DNA from: Eutrigla gurnardus
Taxonomy: Eukaryota; Chordata; Actinopteri; Perciformes; Triglidae
Assembly: GCA_963514095.1 (NCBI GenBank)
Contig: OY741277.1
Location: 9,687,137 to 9,751,136 of the forward strand
DNA: 64,000 bases
Direction of reading: 5' to 3'
This document shows, one piece after another, positions 13,816-24,916 of the stretch; the first letter of the stretch is position 1; every line of letters begins with the position of its first letter. The notes below the pieces were generated by a model. That model saw only the letters and a program-made list of their open reading frames with translations. It made no database searches and was not told the DNA's origin. The position numbers and the translations under genes are program-made.

Positions 13816-14863
13816 TGTTCACCTTTTGCGTGTCTCTGTGCATGCAGTTCATTAACACATGCATATGTTTTGGATGTGTGCATCCTGAGCCCTCTGTGTG
13901 CCCTTTGCCTGTCCGTGTCTATGTGTGTGTTTGTGCGTGTTCGTGCAAACGCCCTTAATTGGATCCTGCAGTGGAATACTGGCTGTGTTGGTTTTAGAAA
14001 GAGCACAGCTTGCATCCTCCTGTCACAGGATATCAACATAATGATATCTGTTTAGACAAGTAATATATCCTGTGACTGCAAATAACAAGAGGACCAAATC
14101 CAAAAAGGGTTGATACATCAGTTTATTTGACCAGATTTTTTTAGTAAACTGTATCAGTTTATTAAAAACATGCACAATTGAATGGATGTTTTATATCACT
14201 CATTAAACGTGTTTGGACAGAGCTTTGACTTTTATGTGACTGCATATAAAAAAAGGTTTGGGCTGTTTTATTGGATGTATTAATTACTTAATTAAAAACT
14301 GTCATGTAATCGAAACTTTCTGATTCTGATTCTGACACAAAAATAATGTAAAATGGGTTTCCTGACCATTTCAATATTCTGTGAATCAAAGCTCCAAATT
14401 CCACTATGATAAATCATCTCCTGGTATAGAAATAAATATTACAATGTGGTGGGAAATATTACAATTGATTCATATAAAGGTTGCGATTCTCATTTTCTAC
14501 GATCGTAGGATTAGTTTTGAATCGAAAATTGATGTATCGAATCGTGACCTCAAGAATTCGACTGGGAATCAAATCAAATCGAAGACAAAAATCCCCCTAC
14601 AATTGTTGTTTTATGTCTTTTTGATTATTCAAAGGTAACAAACATCTACAAAGTGACACATGATGTAGAATTAGGCCAAAGGCAGACAGAATAACACATT
14701 ACACACACCTGCAAAGTCAAACACCTTTAATACGTAATATATATATATACACATACATACATACACGCACACACACACACCAACCAACACCACTTCCACT
14801 TCTATGTTTCATCAATAATGATTATCCTCATCTTCATGCAAAGATTGAGCTGGCCCTCCAAAG

Positions 14864-14884
14864 ACACACACACACACACACACA
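14864..14884. repeat. Short (CA)n run
   Basis: A CA run of about 21 bp. A mixed (AT)n/(ACAT)n/(AC)n tract lies just upstream at about 14738-14780. Confidence 0.85.
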
Positions 14885-15148
14885 AAGTAAATACATAAAC
14901 ACACCACCATGCTGGATGCTATTGGGCTCCATCTGTTGTAAACTGCATTTTCCCTGAAGCCAGGACGGTGTGTTCCTCTGCAACGTCAACATCAGATTCA
15001 CTGTATTTTCAACACAATCTCATCTCTCTGCAAGACTCAATGTTAATAGTAGCAATTAAAGTGATAATATGTTATGGATTTTATAAATATATGGACGTTT
15101 GGGTAGGTGAGCAACTTCAACCCTCCCTCTTTCTGTCTTTTTCCTCTC

Positions 15149-15152
<4 letters not shown>

Positions 15153-15191
<39 letters not shown>
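15153..15191. repeat. (CT)n microsatellite, about 39 bp
   Basis: An uninterrupted CT run. On the other strand it is a GAGA tract, and it lies about 200 bp upstream of the TATA-like motif at 15392. Confidence 0.93.
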
Positions 15192-15195
<4 letters not shown>

Positions 15196-15312
15196 ATTCT
15201 CTCTCGCCCTCTCTCTCCAACCCTGGTCTTTTCCTGGAGAGCACTGATGCATGGGAAGCAAGGTTCCGCTCCATCACCCGTCCAATTGCCGTCAACCTCT
15301 CCCCCGTACACC

Positions 15313-15406
15313 AGCCAATCGCTTGCTAGAGATCATTGGCGAGGGTGGGGCTATACGTGGGGAGGGGGAGTGCTGGTCGCTCCTTGACTCAAGGGATATA
15401 AAGGAT
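15313..15406 (+). promoter_or_regulatory. Promoter-like cluster: CCAAT, GT box, TATA
   Basis: In order the sequence shows CCAAT (15314), an inverted CCAAT (ATTGG, about 15334), a G-rich block GTGGGGAGGGGGAGTG (15357-15372) and GATATAAAGG (about 15393-15402). This is the order and spacing of a TATA-type promoter, with initiation expected near 15430. No convincing coding exon follows at once, and several ATGs lie before the nearest phase-compatible donor at 15945. Chance occurrence is quite possible. Confidence 0.2.
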
Positions 15407-16051
15407 GCTTGGCTGCTCCAGGGACAGGGGGATATCACCATAACGTTGGATGTATTCACCGTTTCTGTCGGTTGCCCTGATAATCTTAGTAGAAAGATTT
15501 CTATTTATTTAGAGATATAATACGTTATGGTATTGGATCATGTGATAAGTGATGATTTGGAAAATGTTCATGGTAATATCCTATAGACAAATGATTGTGC
15601 GCAGTGTGATAGTTTGACATTAGATTTTTATGCATATGGAGTGGAACTAATCCGGATCTGGATTGATTAACACCCTGTGGTTCTATGTTGTGCCACTGTG
15701 TTTACCTGCATTGCTGATGATGTAGAAGAACGTGGGGGAAAAAGGCTGTCAGTCTTGAAACCTGCAAGCATTTTTTCGTAAAGAGGAGCTTCTACCATCT
15801 CTCATCCTTTGGAAGCTCATATGGCTGGAAACCCTCCTGTGCTGTTATGCTGCGTGCTTTATTTGACCACTTGACTGGTTTAAGTACAGAGGGAGGCAGA
15901 CAGAAGCTGAGGACATGTCCATCCAGATCCTGTCTGCTGGACATTGTAAGTATTGTGTGATTTATAAGGCAAGGCTGAATGACTGAACATTAGACCATGT
16001 GGACAAAGTCACACAACAGTGAGACGAGGCTACGTATGCTTTGAAATGTTG

Positions 16052-16099
<48 letters not shown>

Positions 16100-16121
16100 A
16101 TATGTGTGTGTGTGTGTGTGT
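16052..16121. repeat. (GT)n microsatellite, about 70 bp, interrupted
   Basis: A GT array with one CATAT interruption near 16099-16103. Confidence 0.93.
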
Positions 16122-19100
16122 TTTCACAACCACAAACTCCCCATAAACTCTGCTCTACACTTATTTCTCGATAGCATCACAACTCTCTATTTTTGGTCTG
16201 CGAGCTAACTAATGAATGCATGTGAGTCATGTGGTCTCACTTGTGCTCCTGCACTGGTTAGTCTTCCCATGAAGGGGGTGTAACCACCGGAGGAGCTAAA
16301 GAGAAGAGGCTATCATTGGCTTGTGTCGCATCATACTGCCAGCCGTTCTCAACATGAAAGACGGATACATCTCGGTTCAGTCATTGACATGTGTTGGCCT
16401 ATTCTTGAACTGAAAGCACTCCCAGAACTAGAGATCAAAGAGCGAAGACAGGAACCTTTGGAATTGGCAACATTGCGCCTCTGTAACTCTTTGAGCAGTG
16501 TCCACTGTGGCCATAATTGTCACTTACAGGATGGTGGTAAATGATAAAAGTGTTTATATTTATGTATTGAACTGAGCAAGGGTGTGTATGAACACAATGT
16601 TGCCCTTGTAAGAGTGAGGATGTACCATTTCCTCTTTCCGTAGTGACGTTGTATTTTTCATATAATGATTATGAACAGTATTAGAGGCTTCCTTGCTACC
16701 TTGCTCATCTTTCTCTACTGTTATATGTGTAAGGTTAAATTATTTAAGGATATCAGCTTCTACCTCATAAATAATAATAATAATAAAAAAACATATTCAT
16801 TGTAGAACATACAGCTATATAGTTTGTCTTTATCTTTGAAATAGCTCCCAATTTCTACCTGACAACACAGTTCTATGTCTTAAATTCTTTCCCTTAGTGT
16901 TGTTCTTCATTTAATAAGATTCCATTGCACATTTAATCTGATTACATGGGGATTTAAGATTGAATTGAGTCTAAAATGTCATACATTCTCGCCCCTAATT
17001 TGTGGTTATGGTGAGTTTTCTAGTCTATCGTGATGTCATATAGGGGCCGTTATTGGCCATTGAATTGGTTAAAGTTATAATTGTATGTATCTTACTTATA
17101 ATTGAGAGATTGGAGAGTGGTATTATGAAATCATCACTCCTCTAGTTTGTTTGTTTCCTCTACCATACAATATGTGTTCATTGTGGGACTGGACTTACTG
17201 AGGACTACTTAACTGAGGAATTCTGAAGCGAGGCATTCTCTGTTAATAATCACAATTTATTCCCAAGCCTCTTTCTCTAGCGCTTCACAACCTTAACCCT
17301 GAAATTACAAATTAAAATGGCTTGTTGTCCTCGGTTAGTCAATTAGGTGTTAATTTGAGTTACTCATAGCATGACGTTCACTTTGGCCCACTCTCCAGTT
17401 GTGTGGCTTGTAAATTGTGGTCAAATGGGGCCTATTTAAATTAGAATAAGGGCAAAATATGTACGAAAAGGCATGTTTATATTGTTTATTTGAAATTGTA
17501 AGAACTGTAAGACATGAGGGGAACAGGACCTAAACACCCAGAGAGAATATTTGCTGCTACTGGTCTGTGTCTGGGCCCTGTGTGTAACGTGGAAACCCTT
17601 GAATTTGATTGTTATTCTCTCAAGGCGTGAGTTGCTTTATCCGTCAGGGTAAGCAGTTCATACTTTATAAGATTACGAGCAGATGCTTTCTCCGATGCCC
17701 TGTTTCCCTGATCCCTAAATAAGTTGTTCTTAAAAGTAAGTTATCCGAATCTCTCACATCACTGCAAATGACAAAGTACCAGCGCTGTTTAAAGCTCTAC
17801 TTCGTGCTGTTTGTTGGGGCGATAAAATGAGAAACTAATCCAGTTTTCTCTCTCCTGCCCGTTGACACTGAATCCTTCTTCTACAGTGATTTCCATCTAG
17901 ACCAATGAAAAAAAGTGTAGTGACCCATAAGCATTTAATATTTAAGCAGCCCGTCAATATGGATTCATCTGCAGCGGGTTGATGTGGAGATGAGGGTCAA
18001 GAATCAGGGGAATGCCGGCCTCATTTTGATTCCAATTTCTTTTCACATCGTCTGCTATTTGGGATGAAGGAGCTGATGCACTTTTAATAAATGTCAGCAG
18101 TTTATGAATGAAAACTATTTTTCGTTTTTAATGAAAGGAGTGGACATGTTTTTTGAGTTATGTCAGAAATCAACCGTCGCAGTTAAATGCTAAAACTAAT
18201 GAGGACATGTCAGAAACTGAGTATGTTATGACTTCTTCTGGAATTAATGGAGTCTCCCTGGAGTCTGTTTTTATGTGTAAGCGTTTAACCGTCCATTAAA
18301 ATGTTTTACTGATGAGAATGTGTAGTGACCCCTACTGTGTGAGACAAAGAGTGCATGGAGTTAATATGCCAGTCCCTCTCTCTCTCTTCCTCTCTCCTCC
18401 AGAAGAACGTTGCCACTCTGTGCTGTTTGTGATTTATTGGCGTTTCATTTACACTACGTAGATATCACAATTCCCATAGAGAAATCATATTATAACATGA
18501 TTGTACGGCATCCTAGATGTGGTTCTTTGTTGTTTGCTTGGTGTTCAGGCCCCAAAGCCATAATTAGACCCACAATTAAATGGCCTGAAGAGAGCATCCG
18601 AAATTGGGAGCAGACACAAACCAGTCAGAAGTAATACTTATTACTTTTTCTGCCCCCTTTTCATTTTTCTCACTTCCCTGTCTCTCTCAGTTTCCACTTT
18701 CCTCTTTGAGGAGGCTTGAAACTGCGACACTTGGGAGCGTCAACAGAATAAGAAAATAACTATGAGATTAGATTTGGAGACGGATCAGCAGTCTAAATTG
18801 GTGTAAATATATTTCCCACTCTAAAAACACTGTTGTAAATCCACAGGCAAGATGCAAACGTACTCCCACGAGTAAGCACACCTTATTTACTTCTTTATGT
18901 TGTTGTTTTGGCAGTGCAGCACATACTGTACGTCTGTGCTAATGAAAGAGAATGTTACGTTATGAAATTCTCCAGAGTAAGTACGATTTCAGTGGCACAA
19001 CGATGAGAGCAAACATGTCACCTTTTTATGCTGCCCTTAGTGACCACCGGTCGTTCCGTCGGGGTGTTTGTGCACGCATGCATGTGTGTATCCATGCATG

Positions 19101-19537
19101 TAGGTCAGATATTCCACCCCGAGAGTCCCATGGCTCCCTGTTTGCATAAGCCAGTTGTTTTCCGGGCCGTAATAACAGTGGAGAGCCATGGGATCTACTA
19201 GCCGCCTCCTGGCTCGGAGACAGGCTGCGGAGCCGTGGCCTGTAGTTCCGTGTCTGCTGTGTATGTACTCAGCGGGACATTGTCTTTGTTGAGGTCAAGT
19301 CTAGTGAAAATCTATTCACAGAGGAATGGAGTGACAGAGAGATGAGCAGAGGGAGGGCAGGATTGGAAATGACTGGGAGAGGGCGAGAAGGCATGAGAAA
19401 CAAAGGAATGGAGCGGAAGACATGGATGAGAAGGTGAGAATAAGGGAGAGGAGGATGGAGTCATCAGAGGACTACGGAGGAGGATGACAGGAGAGGAGAA
19501 AGCAATACAGATGTACACCAGCAGCAACAGTCCACAT

Positions 19538-19540
<3 letters not shown>

Positions 19541-19629
<89 letters not shown>
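19541..19629. repeat. (CA)44 microsatellite, 89 bp
   Basis: An uninterrupted CA array. It produces spurious Thr-His and Cys-Val open frames on the two strands. Confidence 0.96.
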
Positions 19630-19632
<3 letters not shown>

Positions 19633-19783
19633 GTGTGGCACAGTAATGTCCAGAACTACCAGAGGCCTGTGCTTGTGTGTGTCTTTGTGTGCATGTGTCA
19701 TTGTGTGTCTCCCTCTGGGAACTAACTCTCACTGCTGAGCTTGTAAACAGGAACGATCCTGCCTTTGGCAAGCTGGAAGCCAG

Positions 19784-19811
<28 letters not shown>
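19784..19811. repeat. (AC)14 microsatellite
   Basis: A 28-bp uninterrupted AC run, 155 bp after the larger CA array. Confidence 0.92.
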
Positions 19812-19814
<3 letters not shown>

Positions 19815-22761
19815 CTAACACCTCAGACAATTGGATTCAGAAAGTTATTCTAGTTTTTGCTTGTTCGCTGGATTTGTAGAGTTTGAATCCCTGTATATTA
19901 TTCAACACTGTTAGGTTTGAGGTATTTATTACAGATACCATTCATAAACTCTAAAAGGCACCATGATCAGCAGTTCTGCATGGGTTTGTCCTCGTTCACT
20001 TTATTTCATGCTTTGGCTATCTTTACTTTTTACGCCAACTGACTCAGAAAAGTACATGTACTGCTGGCTTACATTAAGCATCTAATATTTATATGCCGTT
20101 TCCCATAAAAGTGTTTTACAGGGTCTACTGCAGGCAAACCGATCTAGTTTTCAGCGTCATTACAACACTTGTGTGTTCATTTGACGTATTGTCTCAGTAG
20201 GAGTAAATAATCCTATTATCTGTGCTCAGCTGTTGCTCTGTTAGTGCTGCTGTCATCCAAGGTCATGGTGTGGCTGACCTTACAGTTGGTATAATGGGAT
20301 GACGGTCCTTTATTTCTTGTCCCATGCAGGAACACCCTCTTTGTGTGCAGATTTCTTTGCAGCATCCATAAGTTGTTTTGTGGTTCGGTTTTGTCCTTTC
20401 TCTGGTGATGTTCCAAATGTTGCATTTGAAACAGGGCATGTTCCCTCCAGCTACTTTTATGCGAATGAAAGCAGTTGGTGTCAGGATGACATGTTTAATT
20501 GTGCACCACCACGTCTTAAATCACCATGATCTTTGGTGTATTTTTCTGTGTTTAACTAATGGTTGCTGCTGTCACACATTTATCCTGTGTTGGTTTTATC
20601 AGCCACGATGTTGATGGACAGGAGGATGACATGCAATAAGAGCTGCTTACCTGACACCTGGACACCGCTACTCTTCTTATTCTTTACTTTTGGTGTTTAA
20701 TGTGGTGTAATGTGTCTTCTCTTTGTTGATATGCCCAATTATTTCACTTTTCTTTTCACTTATGTGCAAAATTAAAAATGCTCATAGAAATAGACATTCC
20801 TTCTCCCTCTCTCTTTCTCCCGCTGTCTGACATCATCAGTTCAAGTCCCATCTGCTTTGAGACATAACTGTCTAATATGAATGAAGGACATGCCCTTTTT
20901 CCCCCTGCTTCCTCCTTCCTTCTCTGCCTGCCTTTCTTCTGAGGCAGTTAGTACCACTGTGGACCACAGACACACTCTCTCCCTACTCTCCCTCTCCCTT
21001 TGCACCCTGCCTGTCAAGTGTAATTTGGTGCACTGGGGTTTATTGGCTTGGTTTTGTTGTGCAGCGGGACAATCGGTGCACGGTTTGGATGGAGGAGGCT
21101 GATGAATGGTGTTCCCTGAGCCGTACAAAGCGTCCCCCTCTCCACTTCATTGATGTGTTGATGCGGCTCAGCTGGCTCCCCAGCGAGTTTGTACTGTACA
21201 CTGTTGTGAGCGCACAAGCAGACAGATGCACATGAAGGCTCGGCACTGAAACGGGCTTATATGTTGTCTATTTATAGTGTCTATCTCTCTCAAACACACC
21301 ACAAACTCTACTCCTTCTACTTTTGTTCTCCCTCTCTCTCTCTGCCACGGTAACATGCAACAGTTAGACACTGTATGGAGGTCACAGAGACAGGCTTGTC
21401 TGAATGCCACGGCGTTTATGTGAAAAGAATATGACTTCACTATTGATGGATTCTTATTGGTTATTTAAAGACGACAGAAAGCAAACGAAGGTCAACATGC
21501 CTGGGTTACGAGGGGATATAGAGGTAATGAAGATTACGCAGAAACGCAAAACTCTATTTAATGTTACGTTCCACTGGAGACTTTGTGATATGGCGAGCCT
21601 GTCTATGTATAGAGGTCATTACAGCACAGAGGCTATGTCGTTGCAAAATAAACAAGCAAAGTCATCTCCAGCTGCAAAGAGCTGACCTGCTAGACACTCA
21701 TCATCTGTTTGTATATCCCTGTCAGCTGACTCACCAACCTGTGCCTCTTTCTCAGAGGTGACAATCCCTCTCGGTTATTTATTCCAACAGGATCATTCAG
21801 ATATGTGACCTGGCCCTCTTGCATATACATACAGCAAGATAGCTTTTACTTTAGACTCACAGAGCGAGACGGCTGTCAGCTCTCGAGAGGAGGCATGAAC
21901 ACCATCAGCTTCACACAGTTAGCTTTCAGCTTCTTTGTGCTTGGATAGAAACTATGTAATCCACTTTCAAAAACTTTGGAAGCCGTGGAGATCTACATTC
22001 TCTACAAGTTGCAGTATATAAACCACTGGATCGCCGCTTTTGGAAATACCTTTGTGCCAAGTCGGTTGACAGTGGGTCGTTATCTGTGACAGAGAACATG
22101 GCTAGTCTGACCATGTTGTTGCGTTTCCACTACATGGGCTTTCTCAGGGACAGGAAGCATCGGCTGACTATGGAACCATGTCAGACAGCGAACCAAGTCG
22201 GTAGGTGGTCCCAGGAAGGCTTTAGAGGGAATGCCATGTCAAATGTGAATGGAAATATGTATCTTAATGTTTTTTAGGCATTTTTGATTGGATGCTTGTC
22301 AAAATGCCTGCACATAATCTATTGCAGTCTTCCTATTGTGTCAACATTTTGACATCATACTGCAGCTTGAGTGCTGATGCACGTTAATCAATGGCGCTTT
22401 AGTTGCTGGATCATGACTTTCTTGGCTTTGCTTTTGAGCTCCATGTCTCATAAACCCAATTTCGGAGCTTATCGGAGCTTTCTTCACAATTTGGAAAAAT
22501 AATGGTAATCCCCACCCCTCGACTTTTCCTTTGAGAAACAACAAAGAAGCTTAAATTTCCCTCTAGGAGTCAACAGTGAATGAGGCCTTTGTTTTGTTTC
22601 CTCAGCATTAAAAGTTGTTGGCTTCTAGTCAAACTTGTTGGTTGAAAGTGGATATGCATGAGTATTTGAATCAAAGTTAGTCACGCTGCCATGAGGCGGA
22701 AATATTAAAATAATTGTCTCATTGACGTTACGCACGGAGGAAGATGTTGTGTGAGGTTTAC

Positions 22762-22769
22762 TGACGTCA
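22762..22769. promoter_or_regulatory. Full CRE palindrome TGACGTCA
   Basis: The eight-base cAMP-response element is perfect and is followed by ATAGCG. A half-site (TGACGTTA) lies about 40 bp upstream near 22723. CREB/ATF proteins bind this motif, but no promoter or transcript is evident close by, so function is unproven. Confidence 0.25.
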
Positions 22770-23805
22770 ATAGCGTGCAAAAGTTAAAATTTAAAAGCTT
22801 TAAACATAATTATCAATGAATAAAGTGATTAGTAGTGTACGCTTGCTTCATATAATTCTAAGAAAATGGTGTCCAAACACGTAAGACTTGCAATTCATGT
22901 AACAAACTCCCGTTACATATTTGCGGAATACATGATGAATGGACTTGAGAATCTACATTTTTGTCAGTTGTGTCCTGTGTTTGTTTGACTTCCTGTCTTT
23001 GTGGTTTTGTCTCGTTTTTGCCTTGTAAAACCTGTGTTTTATTAGTCTCATCAGCCTTGTTCTGTTCCATTTGTTTCCACCAATCACTTTTCAGCCTGCC
23101 CTCATGTCTGCCCACCCCTTTCCTTGTTGTCTGTTATTTTCTTGTGTATTTAGTCTGTGTCTTTTCCTTTGTGTTCCTCAATGTCAACGAAGGTTCGTGC
23201 AACGGCCTAATTTCAGGGATGCTACTTCAACGGATTCCTCCCATGTCAATGATCTGATGAGGACTGAGTCCTTCTTTTAGAGGATTTTGAAGGATGCATG
23301 TGTGTATGCTCAGCACTCCTAAAACACCCACAATCATATGCACAAAATGCATTTCCTGTCCCCCGAAACAGGAAATATGTGACACAACTTTCAGATATTT
23401 CACCAAAAAATCTGTTTCTGAATAAATTTCAGGCAAGAAATTGCCAATCCAGTTGCTTAATCTTCACTCATATTTGATCAAGGCCTTATGTTAAAGTTCC
23501 TCACAATAGTTCTGAACAACTTGTCCAACGAGCTATCAATAGCATTAAGGATTTATTTTGACCAAAGTGAGTGAGTGAATGATTATTTGAAGTGGAAAGA
23601 CGAGGGTAACCAAGATGGTTTTGATGACTTTTTTATGTTTCCCGCCAGTTTGAATTAAGTTGCAGTCGGCAAAGTCAAATGAATGTATTTTCCAATTGAG
23701 TCTGGTAGTTTTGAGGACAGTTGTTTCTTTTTACATCTAACTCTGGTTGGTGATTATTGGTAGTGCAGGTAATCCAGACAATTTTGATGAGTTTTATTTT
23801 GTAAC

Positions 23806-23911
23806 TGTCCTGTCCAGGGTGTACCCTGCCTTCACCCAATGACAGCTGGGATCGGCTCCAGCCCCCCTGCGACCCTGAGTACAGGATAAGTGGTAGACGA
23901 TGGATGGAACT
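23806..23911 (+). mobile_element. 3' tail of a teleost non-LTR element
   Basis: The segment runs from a CTGTCCAGGGTGTACCCTGC motif through CAGCTGGGATCGGCTCCAGC and GCGACCCTGAGTACAGGATA to a GATGGATGG end. This is the familiar 3' end of a highly repeated fish LINE-derived family that normally finishes in ATGG/GGAT repeats. Only about 100 bp is present, as expected of a strongly 5'-truncated insertion. I cannot fix the family name. Confidence 0.7.
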
Positions 23912-24666
23912 GTCAAGTTTGAATCATGTGTATTTTATAATTGAGCAGGTAAAATTGCTGTGTTTTTCAAAGGAGGCTGGTAGCATAACGTCTCTTTATT
24001 CCATGTCTAACATTTTGAATTATGGGATTATTTTCTACATGTGTTGGTGATTGTTGGAACAATGTAAAGAGTTAACCAAGACCATTTGATTGAATCGTGT
24101 TTTGCCTTTTGTATCAACTTTGGTTATTAAAGCTTGTTTTTTGTTAAATTCAAAACTACCTCCCTCATTTCTGTATTTGGGTCCTCTTTTGAGCTCCCAA
24201 ACCTCCAGTAATGAAGTTGATATACGGAATAAACAATAACAATAAAAAACATCACTTTAAACTGTAAACGATTGTGCTCGCCAGAACCAGGCATGAAGTG
24301 ACTTGAGTCCAAGTCCTGATCTCTGGTACGAAGCTGCTAAGGAGGATATTGACTTTAAGGGTCCTTAGATGCCCTGGTACTAGTGAGGAGACTAAGTTTT
24401 AGTCAGAGAGAAGATTACAAACAATCATTATTAAAGCTTATTTCATCCTCAAATCCACCAGCGACAACTGCTTGGTTGGCTTAACTTTTTCCCCCTGTGA
24501 ATAGTCAGACAGGCACACAAGGGAGAAACTGTTTAATGCAAAGCAGCACTTCTTACTAAATCTTGTTTTGGGGAGGGGCTTGTGACATGTGGGGGACACA
24601 GCAAAGAAAAGCCGTTGGTGAAGGCAAAGAAGAGTTGGCAGTGCCTTTGGCTTTCTGCAGCTCAAT

Positions 24667-24694
24667 GGGTGGGAGGGCGTTGGCCAATATATGG
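24667..24694 (+). promoter_or_regulatory. GT-box + CCAAT/TATA-like motif
   Basis: GGGTGGGAGGGCG (24667-24679, an Sp/KLF-type G-rich box) is followed two bases later by GGCCAATATATGG (24682-24694), which combines CCAAT and a TATA-like core. The pair lies about 160 bp upstream of the ATG at 24850, a sensible distance for a short 5' leader. Three short upstream ATG frames, each closed within a few codons, lie between. It is read as a possible alternative trio promoter from position only. Confidence 0.22.
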
Positions 24695-24849
24695 CACGGC
24701 TGCTGTTCAGTTGCCTCCGCACCATACTGTACAACAATGGTATGGTTAGAAAGCTAGAACTGGTATGGCGATGTCCGCTGTAGACTAGTGTAGGGTTTAA
24801 TGTTGGCATAGATTGATAGGGACAGTTTGGTGCTGTTTTCTTGTTTACA

Positions 24850-24916
24850 ATGGCAGTCCTGGATAACCACAGCTGGCAGTTTGCCCAGGCTGGAAAAACC
24901 CTGATCAGACTCTCAG
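24850..24916 (+). CDS. Candidate alternative first coding exon of trio
   Basis: The ATG at 24850 has a strong context (ACAATGG, A at -3 and G at +4). It opens 22 codons beginning MAVLDNHSWQFAQAG and ending TLIRLS plus one base, then a good donor, CAG|GTAGGG, at 24916/24917. The leftover base G joins the first certain trio exon (34323, beginning GG TTT CAT) to restore a glycine: ...RLS-G-FHRNEDMKAID. The family is known to use alternative short first exons: kalirin isoforms differ just before the RNDGLKASDVLP region. I do not recognise this peptide in any species, and the canonical TRIO first exon (Ala/Gly-rich, ending AAFFRSG) is not here. Phase, Kozak and donor agree, but each is individually common. 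Confidence 0.38.

Larger units (their letters stand above)
9692..15300. other. Non-coding, microsatellite-rich
   Basis: No gene is supported. The stretch contains five sizeable dinucleotide arrays, listed separately, and unique DNA at about 10510-11000 with no repeat or coding signature. An AT-rich segment at about 14490-14600 repeats AATCG motifs in the way some fish DNA-transposon derivatives do, but I could not define its ends. Confidence 0.5.
15407..23800. other. Non-coding, possible conserved elements
   Basis: No gene is supported. There are three CA/GT arrays, listed separately. Apart from these, 16560-18650 is unique, non-repetitive, AT-rich DNA with many TAAT/ATTA cores and no long open frames. 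That is the usual look of conserved non-coding DNA in introns of developmental genes, but conservation cannot be judged here. A full cAMP-response-element palindrome (TGACGTCA) lies at 22762-22769. Confidence 0.45.

Noticed and set aside
13566..14039. 157-codon minus-strand and 156-codon plus-strand open frames
   Set aside because: Both run through the TC/AC microsatellite; dinucleotide repeats are open in all frames and inflate length.
19312..19701. 129-codon minus-strand frame with long Cys-Val run
   Set aside because: Produced by the CA array at 19541-19629.
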